Shown: positions 51,166 to 63,859 of the stretch, one piece after another | Layout: each line of letters starts with the position of its first letter | Position numbering within the stretch: the first letter of the stretch is position 1 | Assembly: GCA_038380795.1 (NCBI GenBank) | Contig: CM076259.1 | Location: forward strand, 25,092,977 to 25,156,976 | Direction: 5' to 3' | DNA length: 64,000 bases | DNA from: Pyrocephalus nanus | Taxonomy: Eukaryota; Chordata; Aves; Passeriformes; Tyrannidae | The notes under the pieces: generated by a model | What the model was told of the DNA's origin: nothing | The model's input: the letters and a program-made list of their open reading frames with translations, nothing else | Databases searched by the model: none | Program-made: the position numbers and the translations under genes

Positions 51166-52439
51166 TTCCTTCACCTAAGTATGGGAGGAGGCTTTCTTCT
51201 GCAGTTCTGTAGCAGAGTAGATATGGGTCAGGCAGGATCCCAACTATGTGGTCATTCTTGTACTGGTCTCGTGCATCAGACCAGTGTGCAGACCTGACCC
51301 TACTATGTAAACCAGCACCCTCCTTGTTCAGAATCTGGGAATACTCTCCAAGTCACCTTTCCACATGGATAATCACGTTGTGTTGAACTGTTTTGAACAG
51401 TTAACTTCTCTTGCTAAACCTCTGTTCTCCAGGCTCCTTTCTAAATGGGACACAAGTGTCAGTTTCGTGATGACACCTCCTGTTAAAGTGTGGCTTTCCT
51501 GTTTCCTGAGCTGTTTCAGTAAAGAGCAAGGAGATGCCAATCTGCTGAGCAGAGTCAGGCAGCTGTGGCAATGAAGTAATGTCTCCTGTTTCGTCTTGGT
51601 TTTGTCTTGTGGTTGAAGTGCTGGCTTCTGAAGTTAGAGGAGGACAAAAGCAGTTTGAAAGGACAGTGAAAAATGTTCAGAGATATTAATCCCAAGTTTG
51701 ACATTTTACTGTTCTGATGTAAGAACCTTTTGGGATTTAGTTGTGGCTCTTGAATTTATCTCCCTTCGTAGCTGGGTGAAAAAAAATGTTTGAGTGGCGA
51801 TATCTTAACTTGGACGCAGCTGCGTATCAGAGTCCTCAGTTGCTGTGGTTCACAGCCCGCTACAAAGCAAAATCATGGGCATGCACCGTGTGCTGCAGAG
51901 CCATGACGTGGAAGGTCCTGCTGCTCTGCCAGAGTGGCAGCCTCTTACAGCCAGGAATGAATCAGCAAAGCCAGCAAGTAAGCACAGAATGATGGACCCC
52001 TGCTTTGAGCCAAGTCTGATCATTTTTTTTGCTCTATTTTCTTGCTGGTACACAGGCAAATGCATCATCTAGCATATGCTGCTGCAGAAAATACCTTCAT
52101 CACCACATAAAAATCAAGATCTGCCCTGGAAGGTACGTTGCTACTGACCACAAAGACACAGGAACAATCCCCCAGCTTTTTCTGCAGAGCAGCAAGACAC
52201 AACACGGCTGGCCAGTAGCAAAGGGTGAGGGAAAAGACTTCTTTGAAGTTCTTTGGAGAAGGAACTAGTGTATCTATTGAAGTAGAAGAATGCAAGAAAT
52301 AATTTCATCTCGGGCATAGCTTTGAGGTATACTACGTGCTATCTTATATCATCTCATGCAGGTCTGGTTGGGTCTGTGTGGGGATTTTGTGAGGCAGTTT
52401 TCTGTGGTTGTGGGAGAATTGTGCAGGAGGTCTCTAATT

Positions 52440-52501
52440 AAAAAAAAAAAACAAAAAACAACAAACAAACAAACAAAAAACACAAACAGACAAAAGACCA
52501 A
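52440..52501. repeat. A-rich tract with AAAC repeats
   Basis: A run of A followed by caacaaacaaacaaacaaaa and variants. Simple sequence. Confidence 0.9.
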
Positions 52502-52612
52502 AGCTTGCCAAATATACTTAATCACATTTCTTATTACAGTAAACTCTCTGCAAATAGCTTTTCACTTATACACCCAGTCTGATTGCAAAATCATGCCCTC
52601 ATCCCAAGGGGG

Positions 52613-52638
52613 GATATCCTTTCCAAAAAAAGGATATC
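52613..52638. repeat. Perfect 10-bp inverted repeat
   Basis: GATATCCTTT (52613-52622) and AAAGGATATC (52629-52638) pair perfectly around a 6-nt loop. No gene is adjacent; function unknown. Confidence 0.9.
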
Positions 52639-53984
52639 ACACTGTGTTTTGGCTACAGAATAAGTTTTATTTTTCTTTTTTCAAAAAGTGATCATGTTTA
52701 CAAATACAGACTTTCTTGAAGTACGTTTAATCAGAAGTTCTATCTTTGTTCAGAGCATCTGGAAGGACTGTGATGACCATTTGTTCACCTTCCCTTTTTC
52801 ATTACTTTCATGAGTGTTTGCTGACTATCACAGAAAGGAGAAATCTTGACTTTCATAATTTCTTCATGGTTGGCAGTGACTTTTTGCTTACTTCTCAGTT
52901 TTGCTTTCTCTTCTTAACTTCGTCTTAACTCTTCTTAACCCTCTTTAAAACAAGAGGGGGCAAACGGTGGCCAAAAGAGAATTGTGTTGTTTGCATGTGA
53001 AGCACAGCACTCGAGAGCAACGGATATTCCCAAAGCACTCACTCAAGCAAAAGAGGGAAGAATTAAAATGCATATTTGTGATGAGATGGTGGGTGCACTG
53101 AGTGTTTACAGAAATCCTCTGTTTACAGAGACATGAAACAGCACCTCTGAGAGAATTTTGGCTGACTCATGGCTCAGCTCTTGGCCACCTTTGCACAAGA
53201 TGATGGCACTCATCCTGAATGCTAACTGAGGGGGTTTTTCAAGGTATATGAAAGGTAGCTTGTTCAAGGTAACTTGTTGCTAGCTGTTGACTGGGCAGGA
53301 GAGGTGTGTGGGATCCTCACTGCCATGCCATGTGCTGGAGCCTTGGCTGAGATAAGGGATGCTGAGAAGGCTCATGGTGGGTGCTAAGGGCCTCCTTACA
53401 GCTGCAGGGCGTTCACAGCCCTTATCACAGACAGCATCCCTTCATCTGTCTGAAACTCCAATTTGAATGTGTTGCTCTGCCATATAAGACCCCACACCAT
53501 CACCCTTGTGATGTTTTAGTCCTTTTAGATTGCCTGCCTTCAACTCACTAGAGGGCAATGTCTCTCTGAAGCACGCATACCTCATTTGCTCTTAAAATCA
53601 GCATCTTGTAGTTTATCATCTTGTTAATTTATCATTGAGCTGAGACAAATAAGCATGATTAATTTAATGCTAAAAAAGAGACAAGAAAAGAGATCATGGA
53701 AGAGCTTTCTAATAAATAGCAAGACTTGGGTAAAAAGTCTCTAAACTCCGGGAACCACTCCAAGAGCCAGAATATGGATTTGTTTCTTTCTGCAGCAGGA
53801 GATGGGCTTGCAGTAATTCCCAGCTGTCTTGGACTGGGGAGAGCACCAACAAGCAAAGTGCAGGCAGGGTTCTGGGAAGGAGGAAACTTGCGGGAATAGC
53901 CACTCCCCTGCTCCATCGGGGTCCTGCCCTCTCTCCATGGGGAGCAGGGCCATGACTCCCATATATGCCTACCTCTCAGGTTCC

Positions 53985-54027
53985 TCTGTCTCTCTCTTTT
54001 TCTCATTTTCTCCTTTCCCCTCTCCTC

Positions 54028-54064
<37 letters not shown>
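53985..54064. repeat. Pyrimidine-rich tract followed by poly-A (31 A)
   Basis: About 45 nt of almost pure C/T ends in an uninterrupted run of 31 A (54034-54064). CR1 elements do not make poly-A tails, so this is more likely slippage-expanded simple sequence than a LINE tail. I saw no recognisable mRNA-like body upstream. Confidence 0.85.
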
Positions 54065-54069
<5 letters not shown>

Positions 54070-56181
54070 CTGAAGAAGTTTTCTGATGCGAGCCCTTTGG
54101 TGCTGTTGGGAATGGTCATTTTTGAGTGCACATCATCTCTCTTTTAGTTTATGGGACCCAAGTGTACACAGAGGCCATTACAGACCATCTACTCACCTTC
54201 ACTTATACTCCATTTTTAGTTTGAAATGGTGCCCAGCAATGCAGTTAGAGTACCTTGCAACTATGCTCCCAGTGGGAGCAGCCTGGCCTCTCTAAGCAAA
54301 ATGGTGGCATGGACAGTAATAGGTAACAGGCTAATTCTCCCTTCACACTAAGTATTTTTCTCCTTACCAATGCTAGAATTTCTGTTTTCAGGAGAAACAT
54401 ACTTTTTATTCTTATACCTCGCCCCCAAGGACTCTCATCTGAGGTCCTTGCAATGTCGCGTGACGCAGTGACACAGCACCCAGTGCTCAAATCACGATAA
54501 GAGATCCCAGTTGCCCCATCAGGCCAGCCTGTGCCATTGCCATAAGGAGCTGTGTGGTGTCTTTGACCTCTTTGGGGTCTGACTTCTCTGGCTGGAGTAA
54601 TATGCACAGTTGCAAAGGAAGTAAAACAGTTCCAGCAAATGTGTTTTATCCTGTTCTGACCCAAACCATTCCAGCACAAAGAAACGGACAATGCTTTCAT
54701 CATGTTACAGGTATTTATTTGTCAGTTCTGCTCCAAGCAACATCTTCAGTTTGAAAGAAAGGACAGGATCAGAGCCTGGCTTTGAAAGCATCTCCTGGAT
54801 GGGTGCTGAGGAATGCAGAGATGCCACCAGAGACCAGGCCTGTGGAGAGTGCAGAATATATTTTTCACAGGAAAGATTCTCTAATTTACCCTTAGCATCC
54901 TCATAAATAGAAATTATGAGGAAATGCATCAAGGAAAGAAATAATCAGATTGAAAGGCTTTATAATAATTAGAAGAAAGGATGGCATCTTCTCAGGCTCT
55001 CCTGGGTGATGGTAATTACCAGCTGCACAACTGTGCAACTTAAAGATTTCTGGAGTAAAAAGCTAAATACCTCCTTGTATCTGTTCTTAAAGAAACCACT
55101 CTTGGAAACAGGCAGCAACACAGGCCAGCAGCTCAGAGAAGCTTGAACTGAGTCTCCTTCAGCATGGCAGGGTACCACTTTACGTGCAGGGTGGTCCAGA
55201 ACCTGATCCCAAGCCATGGCCCAGTTGCATCTGGCCCAACGCATTTTTCTTATTGCCTTGGAGGAGGTGGGTACTATTTGTTATCCAGCCACTCAAATAG
55301 CCAAACAAACCTCTCTGCCACAACTGCAGGCAGCCTTACATCCATCTGCTTCTGCAGCAAAGGGCAGGCCATAGCCCCTTTTGGTGCCAATGTTGCCACC
55401 AGCACAGCTGGGTGGCCTGGGGGCCAAGGCTGCATGCACTGTAACTCAAGAAAGCTAGGTAATGCCTTCCAGGGAAGAAGTTTGGTTAATTCAGGAGAGC
55501 TTAAGAAAGTCCAGTTCCAAACTAGTAATAAACCAAAACAAAAACACAGCTCAGGGGAAATTTTAAAAATCCCTTAAAAAAAATTGTTAAGGAAGTGAAC
55601 ATCCATGTTGAATTCCTCTGATTCCCTTTTGAAAGGGTGAGGACATGCTGGGAGGAATGTCATCAACTACCGAGTCCATTTGCTGCTTTTTCCCTCCTTT
55701 CCCCCAAATCAACCAAGAGCTGTTTCAAATGTAGGTGGACACTTTTCCCCTGGCTCCTCAGGCAGGCAGACTATTTTGGACCCACACAGATCATTAGGAG
55801 CTTTCTTTGAACTTTCAGCCTAAGTGTGTTCACAGCCAGTGCTGTCTGGTTTGTACCAATACAGATCAAGCTGCTGCTCTACCTGCATTAGGGTTTGGTG
55901 TCTGTGCAACCATCACAAGGATAATCATACGCTCTCTTGGCTTTAGCTGAGCATGGCTAGATATGCCAAACTCTACGGTCTCTTCTTCTCTGATAAACCT
56001 CTGTTCTAGTCCTGCTCTGCTCTGAGTATAAGCCATCTCAGCCCAGATAGCCAGGGTGTTTTGCAGCATTCTAGATGGGGTCTCATCAGTATCTCCTGTA
56101 ATGGCATGTCATATGGACAGTACTAATCCATGCAGTATATCCCCTGTGCTGAAGAGGAAAAAACACCCAAAGGTCAAGTTC

Positions 56182-56238
56182 CCTTAAAAAACAACTGCAA
56201 CTTCAATGGAGGAGTTGTTTTTTAAGGAGTTGTTTTTT
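56182..56238. repeat. Perfect 15-bp hairpin plus tandem copy of one arm
   Basis: CCTTAAAAAACAACT (56182-56196) pairs perfectly with AGTTGTTTTTTAAGG (56213-56227) across a 16-nt loop. The motif GGAGTTGTTTTTT is then repeated at 56211-56223 and 56226-56238. Confidence 0.92.
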
Positions 56239-59200
56239 CCTTTGGCAAACCAGGTTAGGCTGCTTGAAGGCTTGCCGTGGTGAGGTTGTCTCGGAAGTGA
56301 ACTGTATTCCCAAGGCTGTGGGCCAACAGATTCACCATCTCCATGAAACTTGAGGCCAGGCCAAAATCAATGAGTCTGCTTCAGCCTGTTCCTCTCTGAC
56401 TTCTCCAGTCAACAGCCAGCTCTGGCTTTTATTTCTCCCTCACTTCTTCCTCTTGAGTTAGTGGTAGACTTTTTACCGCTAACCTGAAGACTTTGGCTGT
56501 TTTCTAGCTGTGTCATTAAAATGCCATAGACTGGAGAGGTAAAAGATGAGTGACCAGAGCTAATAGCAGCAAAAAGGATTAAATGAACAATAGATCTTGA
56601 GTGTAATTTATGAATTAGCCATTAGCCACCAAGAGGGAATTACGTTATGGTTGCAGTTCTGAGGGGCAAGGGTGGGTCTTATCTAGGAAGGAACTAAAAA
56701 ACTGTCTGATTGCATAAGAACAGCTAAATTAATTTGCCATGTGATACATCTTGGGATTTTATGTTTAGATCAGATGTAATAGCATCTGAACAAAGACAAG
56801 CTGTGTTCTCTCTATCTTGTCTTCAGACCCCCCTGGCCAGCCAACACTGTGGTCATATCTCACAGCTGCCAGTCACGGAGCATCTGCCACCGTGCCTGGT
56901 AAAGCACACTCCTCCATCAAAACTCTTGCAGAAAGGCAGATTTTCTTCTCTTAGAGAGACATGACTTTAGCTGCATGAGTGTTTCTTTGTAGCCTGTGCC
57001 CCCACCCCGTCCAGGGGTGGGACTGAGAAAGCAATGCCTTTGTCTGTAGTGTCTCCTCTGCCTTTCCTCTGATAGCCGACACAGTATCTCATTAAACTGG
57101 TTAGCTTGGCAGCTGGGGCCATTTGTTATAGTGTGATATGAAGGATCGTAATCAGATTAAACCTCAGGATCATGTTGTGGAGGGAAAGATTAGACTGGCG
57201 AATAAGGAGAAAGTTTAATTTTGTGTGACAGTGCAGAGTTGCCTCTGCTAGAGGTGGCAACAGGGGTAGAAAGTCGTTGTGGAGGCTTGAGCTGGGGGAG
57301 GATTTCTTTCAATGTCTCCCTGCTCAGTTTGGAGCAGAAGGGTTTTAGCACCCACTTTGAAATAGGGAGTAGCTCTGCAGCCACCAGCCATCACTCTGCT
57401 TCCTAAATGAGGGCTTGAATAGCGGGCTTGCATGAGGGAGGAAATGCAGGGTGTAAATTATGCCAGAAGCCTAAAGCTGCATGTGTGCCGAAGCGCGGTA
57501 CTCTGGGAGCAGGATGGCCTTGGCACTAGTCACTTAATTATCATTATCTTTGTGCTGGAGGCCCAGGTCCTTGACCTGAACTGCTGTTTCCCAGTTCCTT
57601 CCTGTACTGGTGCATTTAGCACAGCATCCTATGAGTCCTCCAGCAGTCTGGGATCAGGAGACACTCTACAAAAGTCAGGAGGAGCCCCATGGTGTGAATA
57701 TACATCTAGGAGGTCTTGTTATGAGCTCTTCTGAGCTGATTTTGCTAGTATTAGAAGTAGCAATAAAAGCTGACTGGTTGGGAAAGGCAGCATGCAGATG
57801 GGTTTCTGGCATCTGTGCCACCAGAGAGAAATGTGATCGTAGGTTAGAGCAGCTTCAGTCTCTGTCCTGAGCCCATTTAACAGGCAGGTCTCATGGAAAC
57901 ACCCCAGCTACCACCAATTTCAGAATCAAATTCAGACCCCTGCAGCTCTCTCCATGGGTATTATGTACTCACATAATCACATGAACATTCTATCATCACC
58001 AATCAAAACGGTAGGAACATATAAATATACCTGTTTTCAAAAATGGTGGCTAAGCTGAGTCCTATCCCAAATGAAGTAAACAGCTGTCAAAAAAATGGAG
58101 ATAAAAATGGGTATATAAATTTTTTAAAACTGTACCTAAGACCATTGTAAGTTCTGTTCCCACACTCCCTCTGTTATTCGTCCTGGAGATACACTTAATG
58201 AATAATATATTCTCTCACTGGCTTGATCTTTTGCTCAGATATTGTGCTCTCTTCCTTCTCCTTTGTCTGCTCTCCATTCCCTGGAGACTAAGGACTTTAT
58301 GGCAGGAGCCTGACAGAGAAAGATCTTCAGTTTCATTGTGCTTCCTGAAACTTAACACAATGCAAGCCCGTATCAAAACCACAGAGTAACGAAGGAGATC
58401 CTGATCTGAACAGCTGAAAAGATGTCAGAGCCTTTCCAGCCACCCCAGAAAACTTCTGGGGTGATGAGGAGGTGGTGGGGCGTAGATGGATGAGAAACTT
58501 GTACCCCACTCCTTTTGAATGCGCTAGCCATACAGATCACTAATGACATTCCCTAGTTTAGGATGATGAAGTGCCAGCACACAGGGAATGGCAGTGCCAG
58601 ATGCTCGGTATATGGCTTCGGGGGACTCGCATCCAACATTAACAATCAAAAAAAGACGGCAACAGACTGACTGCCCCTCCTGGTGCCTGACAGAAACTGC
58701 AAGAGGCCACTCACATAGTGGGAAGGCACATATTTAGCTGTGACACTCTTAACTTTGCAGCAGGATGGAGTGATTCTTGCTGCTTCCCCCCGGGCCAGAA
58801 CATAGTCCAGGGCTGCTCTCAGGACCTCTGCACAGCCTGTTGACTCTGGGCAGGCTCACGGACCCATGAGGAGCCAGGGGAGCTGCTTTGGAAGCACAGC
58901 CTTTTGACAGTGCTTGAAGACTTTTCTGCTCAGCCCACAGCCACGGTGGGAGTGGAGCAGCAGTAGAAATCCTGCTCTGGCTGGCCAAGCTCACCTTGGG
59001 TGTAGTGGTGCCCTGAGACGGTGCTGTACAGGATGATAGTAACGGTGTGCCCTCAGGAGCTGCTTCCTCTCTGGCACCACATGCCACCAAAAGCATGCCT
59101 GATCATGAAAGAGGCTGCTTTAAGCAAGAGCACCTCAGGTCTTGATGAAAGTTTGAATAAGTGGTGATGATCACGTGCAACATGAACATGATACACACTC

Positions 59201-60917
59201 TGTAAAGTATGCGCCAGTCCAGCCAGTCGTAGGCTGTATTTGCCTTCATCGCTCTGTGTAGGTACGTGGGCGCAGGAATTCAGGGCAGAGCCCAAGCTTT
59301 CTCTGTCTGTGCACCCTGTAAGCACAGAGCAAAAAGAACTGCTGAGAGAAGGAGGCTGACCCCATCAAATGTTATCCTACTGTTGAGTCACTGCCCTGGT
59401 GACTTTGTCAGCTAAGACAGCCTTAGTGTTCAGGTGCTGTCCTTGTGTTAAAGGCTCTTAGGGGCAGTGATCCCGCTCAAGCCCCCATGCAGAGAAGCCC
59501 GGTCTTTATTATGCCTCTTGGAGCTGCTGCAACACAAGAACTTATTTGGAAATGTCTTCAATCAGATTCCTCTAGGAACTGAGAGAGAGGGATCTGAGGC
59601 ACAGTGATGAGACATCAGAACAAAGTCAAAACACACGACACACATGGATTTGGGACCTATGACAAGGGAACACCTAAAACCAGAGGTATTGACTCTCCAG
59701 CCAATTAAAATTCTTCAAGAGCTGTTAAAAGAATCCCAAAAAATTACGAGCAAAGACCTAAGGTGACCCCTGCTCTTCCTGCTGTGTGTGCAACGGCCAT
59801 GGGGCAAGCTGGACTGATGGAGGTTGGGATGTGACAGGGGTCAGGATGTGAGCACAGCTGGGATGTGGAGGTGGCAGCAGGCTCATCAGGCAGAATGGAC
59901 AGAGCAGAGTTTTTTCACGTAAAGTGAAGGACCACATCCCTGTTTGTGTTCCAGTACTTAACATTCCCCTTTTGCTTAGGAAACCACAGCAAAGGCTACT
60001 CTTGGTGTTTTAATCTCTTTGAATCTTCAGCCAACAATCAAAATAAGGAAACAGAAAACAACGCTTCAACAAATAGTCACTGTTTACATCCAAAATATAT
60101 GTAATTTATGAAAAACATGCTAGCATCCAAACCAATGTCTGCTCACTGAGTTCTGTGTAACACGTGGTTAGTGAACAGAAGGGCACTGGGGGCTATGGGT
60201 GTTTTTCTAAACAGGAAACATCTCAGAAAACAAATAGAAATTTTGGCAATACTTAGTAGTTGTTGAAATACAGCCTAAAGCAGTCTGGGAGAGCCCTAAT
60301 AAACATTTGTGCTTTACCAAGGTACTGCAGGCCTAGCTCTTTGAGAGGCTGGTCAGGTACCCACAAACTTGCTGTGCTAAGCCTACACTGAAATTTCACA
60401 CCAAACTTGGAGGTATGAACAGGTGCATCCCTTTCTCAGTTCACAGAGAAACTGATCTGGTCTGTGACCAACAATAAAGAAAAACCATAATATGTGCCAA
60501 AATCTAGGGCTTAACAGACAGAAGCACTAATGTCAGCCCAGCAAGACTTCTGTAATGCTGACAGCAGAGCTATGTGGGAACAATATAATCATTCTTACCT
60601 ACAAACTTTGGACAACACCTCTGTCTAAACCTCATCCTATAAGAGGATGCAATTCAAACTTAGCTTTTATTGATTTTTTTCCAGTGGTCTGCTCTTATAA
60701 GCTGTAAAAGCCCTGTGAAATGGTCAAATGTAGTGCAAGTGCAGGAGTCTTATTTGAAACACTTGTAAGACACGCTGTAGGGCTTTGAAAGAAGATGACC
60801 AGTAAGATGAACAGAACTCCCTCTTTCTCTTCTTTCAATTTATCACCACAGCATCCCCAAAGGCAACTTCAGACCCTCTCCTCTCCCTGGCTTGGGCAAG
60901 ATGTGAACCCACATCAT

Positions 60918-60942
60918 TGCTGCTGCTGCTGCTGCTGCTGCT
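60918..60942. repeat. (TGC)n microsatellite, about 8 units
   Basis: An uninterrupted TGC/CTG run of 25 nt. It is open as alanine on the - strand and leucine/cysteine on the + strand, but no gene context suggests translation. Confidence 0.93.
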
Positions 60943-62199
60943 AGTGATGCTGTGTTGTTTTTCTCTCTGTTGTTATTTGATATTGTTAATGGTACGGTTT
61001 CCTTCCTGTTTGTTTGCTTGTTTAAATCCTTGGTGATTACAGAGCCATCTCTTGGCAAATTGCAGTGCTCTGTCTGCAACATTTCTTATGCCTTGGATGT
61101 AAATAGCATTAATTATTTTCAATAGTTTCTGACTGTAAATGCAAGATTGGCACGAGGAGAGCATTTTATATATTGCTGCCCTGGCCTCTCTTTCAAAGGT
61201 GGTCTCAGCAACAGGAGTGACTGGAAAGATGGTGTTTCTCAGAATGACCAGAAATAGCAGTATTTGCAGTAATTCTGTTCCTCTAGCCTCAGCAGGAAGC
61301 TACACAAGTATCTAGACTACTGTCAGTATCTGTTCAGAAACACAGAGGCAGGGTGCGAAGGGATGCTATCCCACTGTCCTGCTGCAGGGAGGCCACGCTT
61401 CTCTGCACTTCTTTCTGCTCCCTGATCCATCCAGCTCAGGTGAGAGCCCTGCCATGGGCTGCCTGTGTCTCAGCTTCATGAAAACACCAGGGGCCTAATG
61501 CTGTATTTGGGGGCAGTTTCTGCACTGCAGCTGCACCTCCAGGTGAGGGGGGACCTCCCTGTATTTATTTCTCCCTCATGGAGGGCAGGGCATCACTCCA
61601 GCCCTGCTGCTGGCAGCTGGGTGCTCTGGTGTCCATCAGGGTGACAGCGTGTATGCAGCTTCAAGCTCTGCCCCAGGCCTTCCAGGAACAGACCTTCTTG
61701 CTGTCCTCCTCTGCTCCCTGAGCTTGTAGGTCTGTTGTCTGCAAGCTGGGGAGGAGGCAGGCAGGTCATGCCCTATAGCCAACACATGCCCTGTGGTTCT
61801 CTCCAGAGCACCACAGTGCCATCCCTCCACTTCTACCTCTGGAAGAGCCACAAGAAGGGGGGAAATGGGGATGGGGGGACTACACTTTTCCTTAGTTGTC
61901 TTCTCCCTTGCCCCCCATGTCTCTTTGGTGTTGGGGAAGAAGGTGCTGCCAAGGGTCCTTCTTTGTTTACTTGTTCTACATGTGTGTGCCTATGTCTGCT
62001 GCAAACAGCCCCCACCCCCCAAACCCTGCACCTACAGTCCTTGTGCAAACTCTTCCTCTGGCTGCAGCGCTGCTGAAGGAAGACTGGGACAGAGAGGAAG
62101 CAAGATAATGGGAGAAGCTTTCGGGCACTAAACTGGCTGTAATACTGAAAATGTTTTTCTGACAGGGAGGCACCCGAGAGGGCCAGGGGCTCTCGCAGT

Positions 62200-62420
62200 G
62201 GGAAGGCTGAGGATGCTCCCTGGGATGCGGAGGGAGCCTGAGAGCCTTGTTCCTACGGGGATCCTGGGTTTGCGGAGCGCGGCGGCCGCTGGGGTGCAGT
62301 GCAGCCCCGCCATCCGCCCTCCGCCCACGGGCGGGCTCCGGGCACCGGCGTGGGACCGCGACACCTTCCCTCCTCGTGTTCCCCCCTCTGGAGCCGTCAG
62401 AGTGGCCGGAGGACTCCTTG
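62200..62420. promoter_or_regulatory. Small CpG-rich island
   Basis: Dense CpG and high G+C, including gcggagcgcggcggccgct and ccgcccacgggcgggctcc. By eye there are about 20 or more CpG in some 220 nt, unlike the CpG-poor sequence around it. In birds this composition often marks a promoter. No TATA box, splice donor or recognised exon tells which strand would be transcribed. A 176-codon - strand frame (61976-62506) crosses it, but GC-rich DNA favours such frames and I recognise no family. Confidence 0.45.
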
Positions 62421-62831
62421 AAAATAGCAGTTCGGGCACATATTAGCCTCCTCCTTTCCCTCCAAAACATGCGGGGGGGAGCGTAGTGCTCTGTGAAGTG
62501 TGCCATTAGGAAAAAGCCCCAATCGTAGGGAGTGGCAGAAGGAGCTGGGGCAGGTAGACCTTATCCTCTATCCCGCTTTAAGCACGAGGTTCCTGGATTT
62601 CGGACAACCCAGTACCAAAGCCATCCCTGCCAAGGCATTAGGTACTTGCCCTCCTGGGTAGAAGGCAAGAGGTGATCATCTCTGCACCCCTGGGCTGAGT
62701 TTGCTTTCACGGTCAGGTAATGCAGAGTGTAGCTTCAGACATGGGCACCTCCACAAAAACCTTCCTAAAAAATTTCTCATGCATTTTAATTTCATCTAAA
62801 TGTGCACAGGTTTGTTTTTTTTGGTGTCCGT

Positions 62832-62852
62832 CCCCCCCCCCCCCCCCCCCCC
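62832..62852. repeat. Poly-C tract (21 C)
   Basis: An uninterrupted run of 21 C, capable of i-motif/G-quadruplex structure. Such runs are error-prone in sequencing, so the length may be inexact. Confidence 0.9.
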
Positions 62853-63071
62853 GATCCAAGCCTAAATTTTCCTCTGCATGAGCTGTGCCAGCATGACCGA
62901 GAAGGCTCTCCCTGGGTAGCAAATGTGCCCATTGCCCTGAGCCTGCCCCGTGCCCCTCCTTGGCCCCAGCCCGGGCCAAGAACATCATGTACCTGCTGGT
63001 GGGCGGAGCACGTCAGCAACTCCGCTGCACTGTTATATTTCTCAAGCCAACACCAAAAGTTGTCCATTTCC

Positions 63072-63093
63072 TTTTTTTTTTTTTTTTTTTTTT
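63072..63093. repeat. Poly-T tract (22 T)
   Basis: An uninterrupted run of 22 T, 220 nt after the poly-C run. Simple sequence; length may be inexact. Confidence 0.9.
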
Positions 63094-63837
63094 ATCCTTT
63101 TAAGTGAGTGTAGTAGATTTATTGGGCAATGGAAACTTTCCATTCCAAATGACTCGAGTTACACTGGAAACTGAAACATTTAAATATTTCTCAGCAGTCT
63201 TCTGCACAGCTGCCTCACGTTCCTTCTCTCTGGATGAGCTTTTAAACCCACAGATGAGCTGGAGGGACTGATCGTTGGACCCACTTCCCCGGACCACAGT
63301 GCAGACACCAGGTTGCTGATCACGGCAGGAAGCATGCTGGAAGCGAGGTGTCCTCAGCCAGCATGGAGTCCAGATGCAGCCAGGCAATTTGAATGCAATC
63401 TCTAGTCCTAAAGCCAGGCTTTTGGCACGTGATGGCTGCGTGTGCGTCCTTAACAGCACTGGCAGTCAGATCCACTGGGTCCAAATTCCTTCCCACTCGC
63501 CCAGATATCAGCTAAGGGAGGCAGCTGGTGCTATGCCAGCCGGAAGGAAAGTCCCCACAGGAGGGTAGCTGGTGGGGAGCGGGGGGGGGGCTCTTGCATT
63601 ACCTAGCATAGTGCTTCTACCCTCCCGCTCTGATTTGGGGCACCTCTTGGCTCCCCTGATCCCACAGGGATCAGTCCAACGAAGTTGAGATGGTGGGTGC
63701 TATGTGGAAACTGCACCCACTTTGGATCTGTTTTGAGTTTCATCCACCTCAAAAAGCTTGTCTATAAATGGAGTTATTTCAGAGTAGAGGAAAAGCACAC
63801 ACTCTTTACTCCACACATGGTTTTACTTAGGCAGAGT

Positions 63838-63859
63838 AATTATCATGCAAATGATAATT
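63838..63859. promoter_or_regulatory. Palindrome containing an octamer (POU) motif
   Basis: AATTATCAT and ATGATAATT form a perfect 9-bp inverted repeat with a 4-nt spacer (GCAA). The centre reads ATGCAAAT, the canonical octamer bound by POU-domain factors, and each arm carries a TAAT-type homeodomain core. A TGCTGAG half-site of MAF/AP-1 type follows directly. This is a possible enhancer element, by motif only. Confidence 0.35.

Larger units (their letters stand above)
51166..62199. other. Gene-poor sequence downstream of MAB21L3
   Basis: I recognise no exon of a known family in these 11 kb. Simple repeats, homopolymers and inverted repeats are listed separately. In human the next gene downstream is ATP1A1, but no ATP1A1 exon is visible here. 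Confidence 0.55.

Noticed and set aside
53985..54064. 31-A run read as the poly-A tail of a processed pseudogene
   Set aside because: No mRNA-like open frame or known coding sequence lies upstream, no target-site duplication was seen, and CR1 machinery rarely makes poly-A retrocopies in birds.
56020..56150. Possible very old reverse-oriented CR1 piece (agatggggtctcatcag)
   Set aside because: The resemblance to the CR1 segment 'ggtggggtctcaccag' is short and the flanks do not follow the expected order.
61976..62506. 176-codon - strand open frame across the CpG island
   Set aside because: GC-rich DNA has few stop codons, the protein is R/P/S-rich low complexity, and there is no similarity to a family I know.
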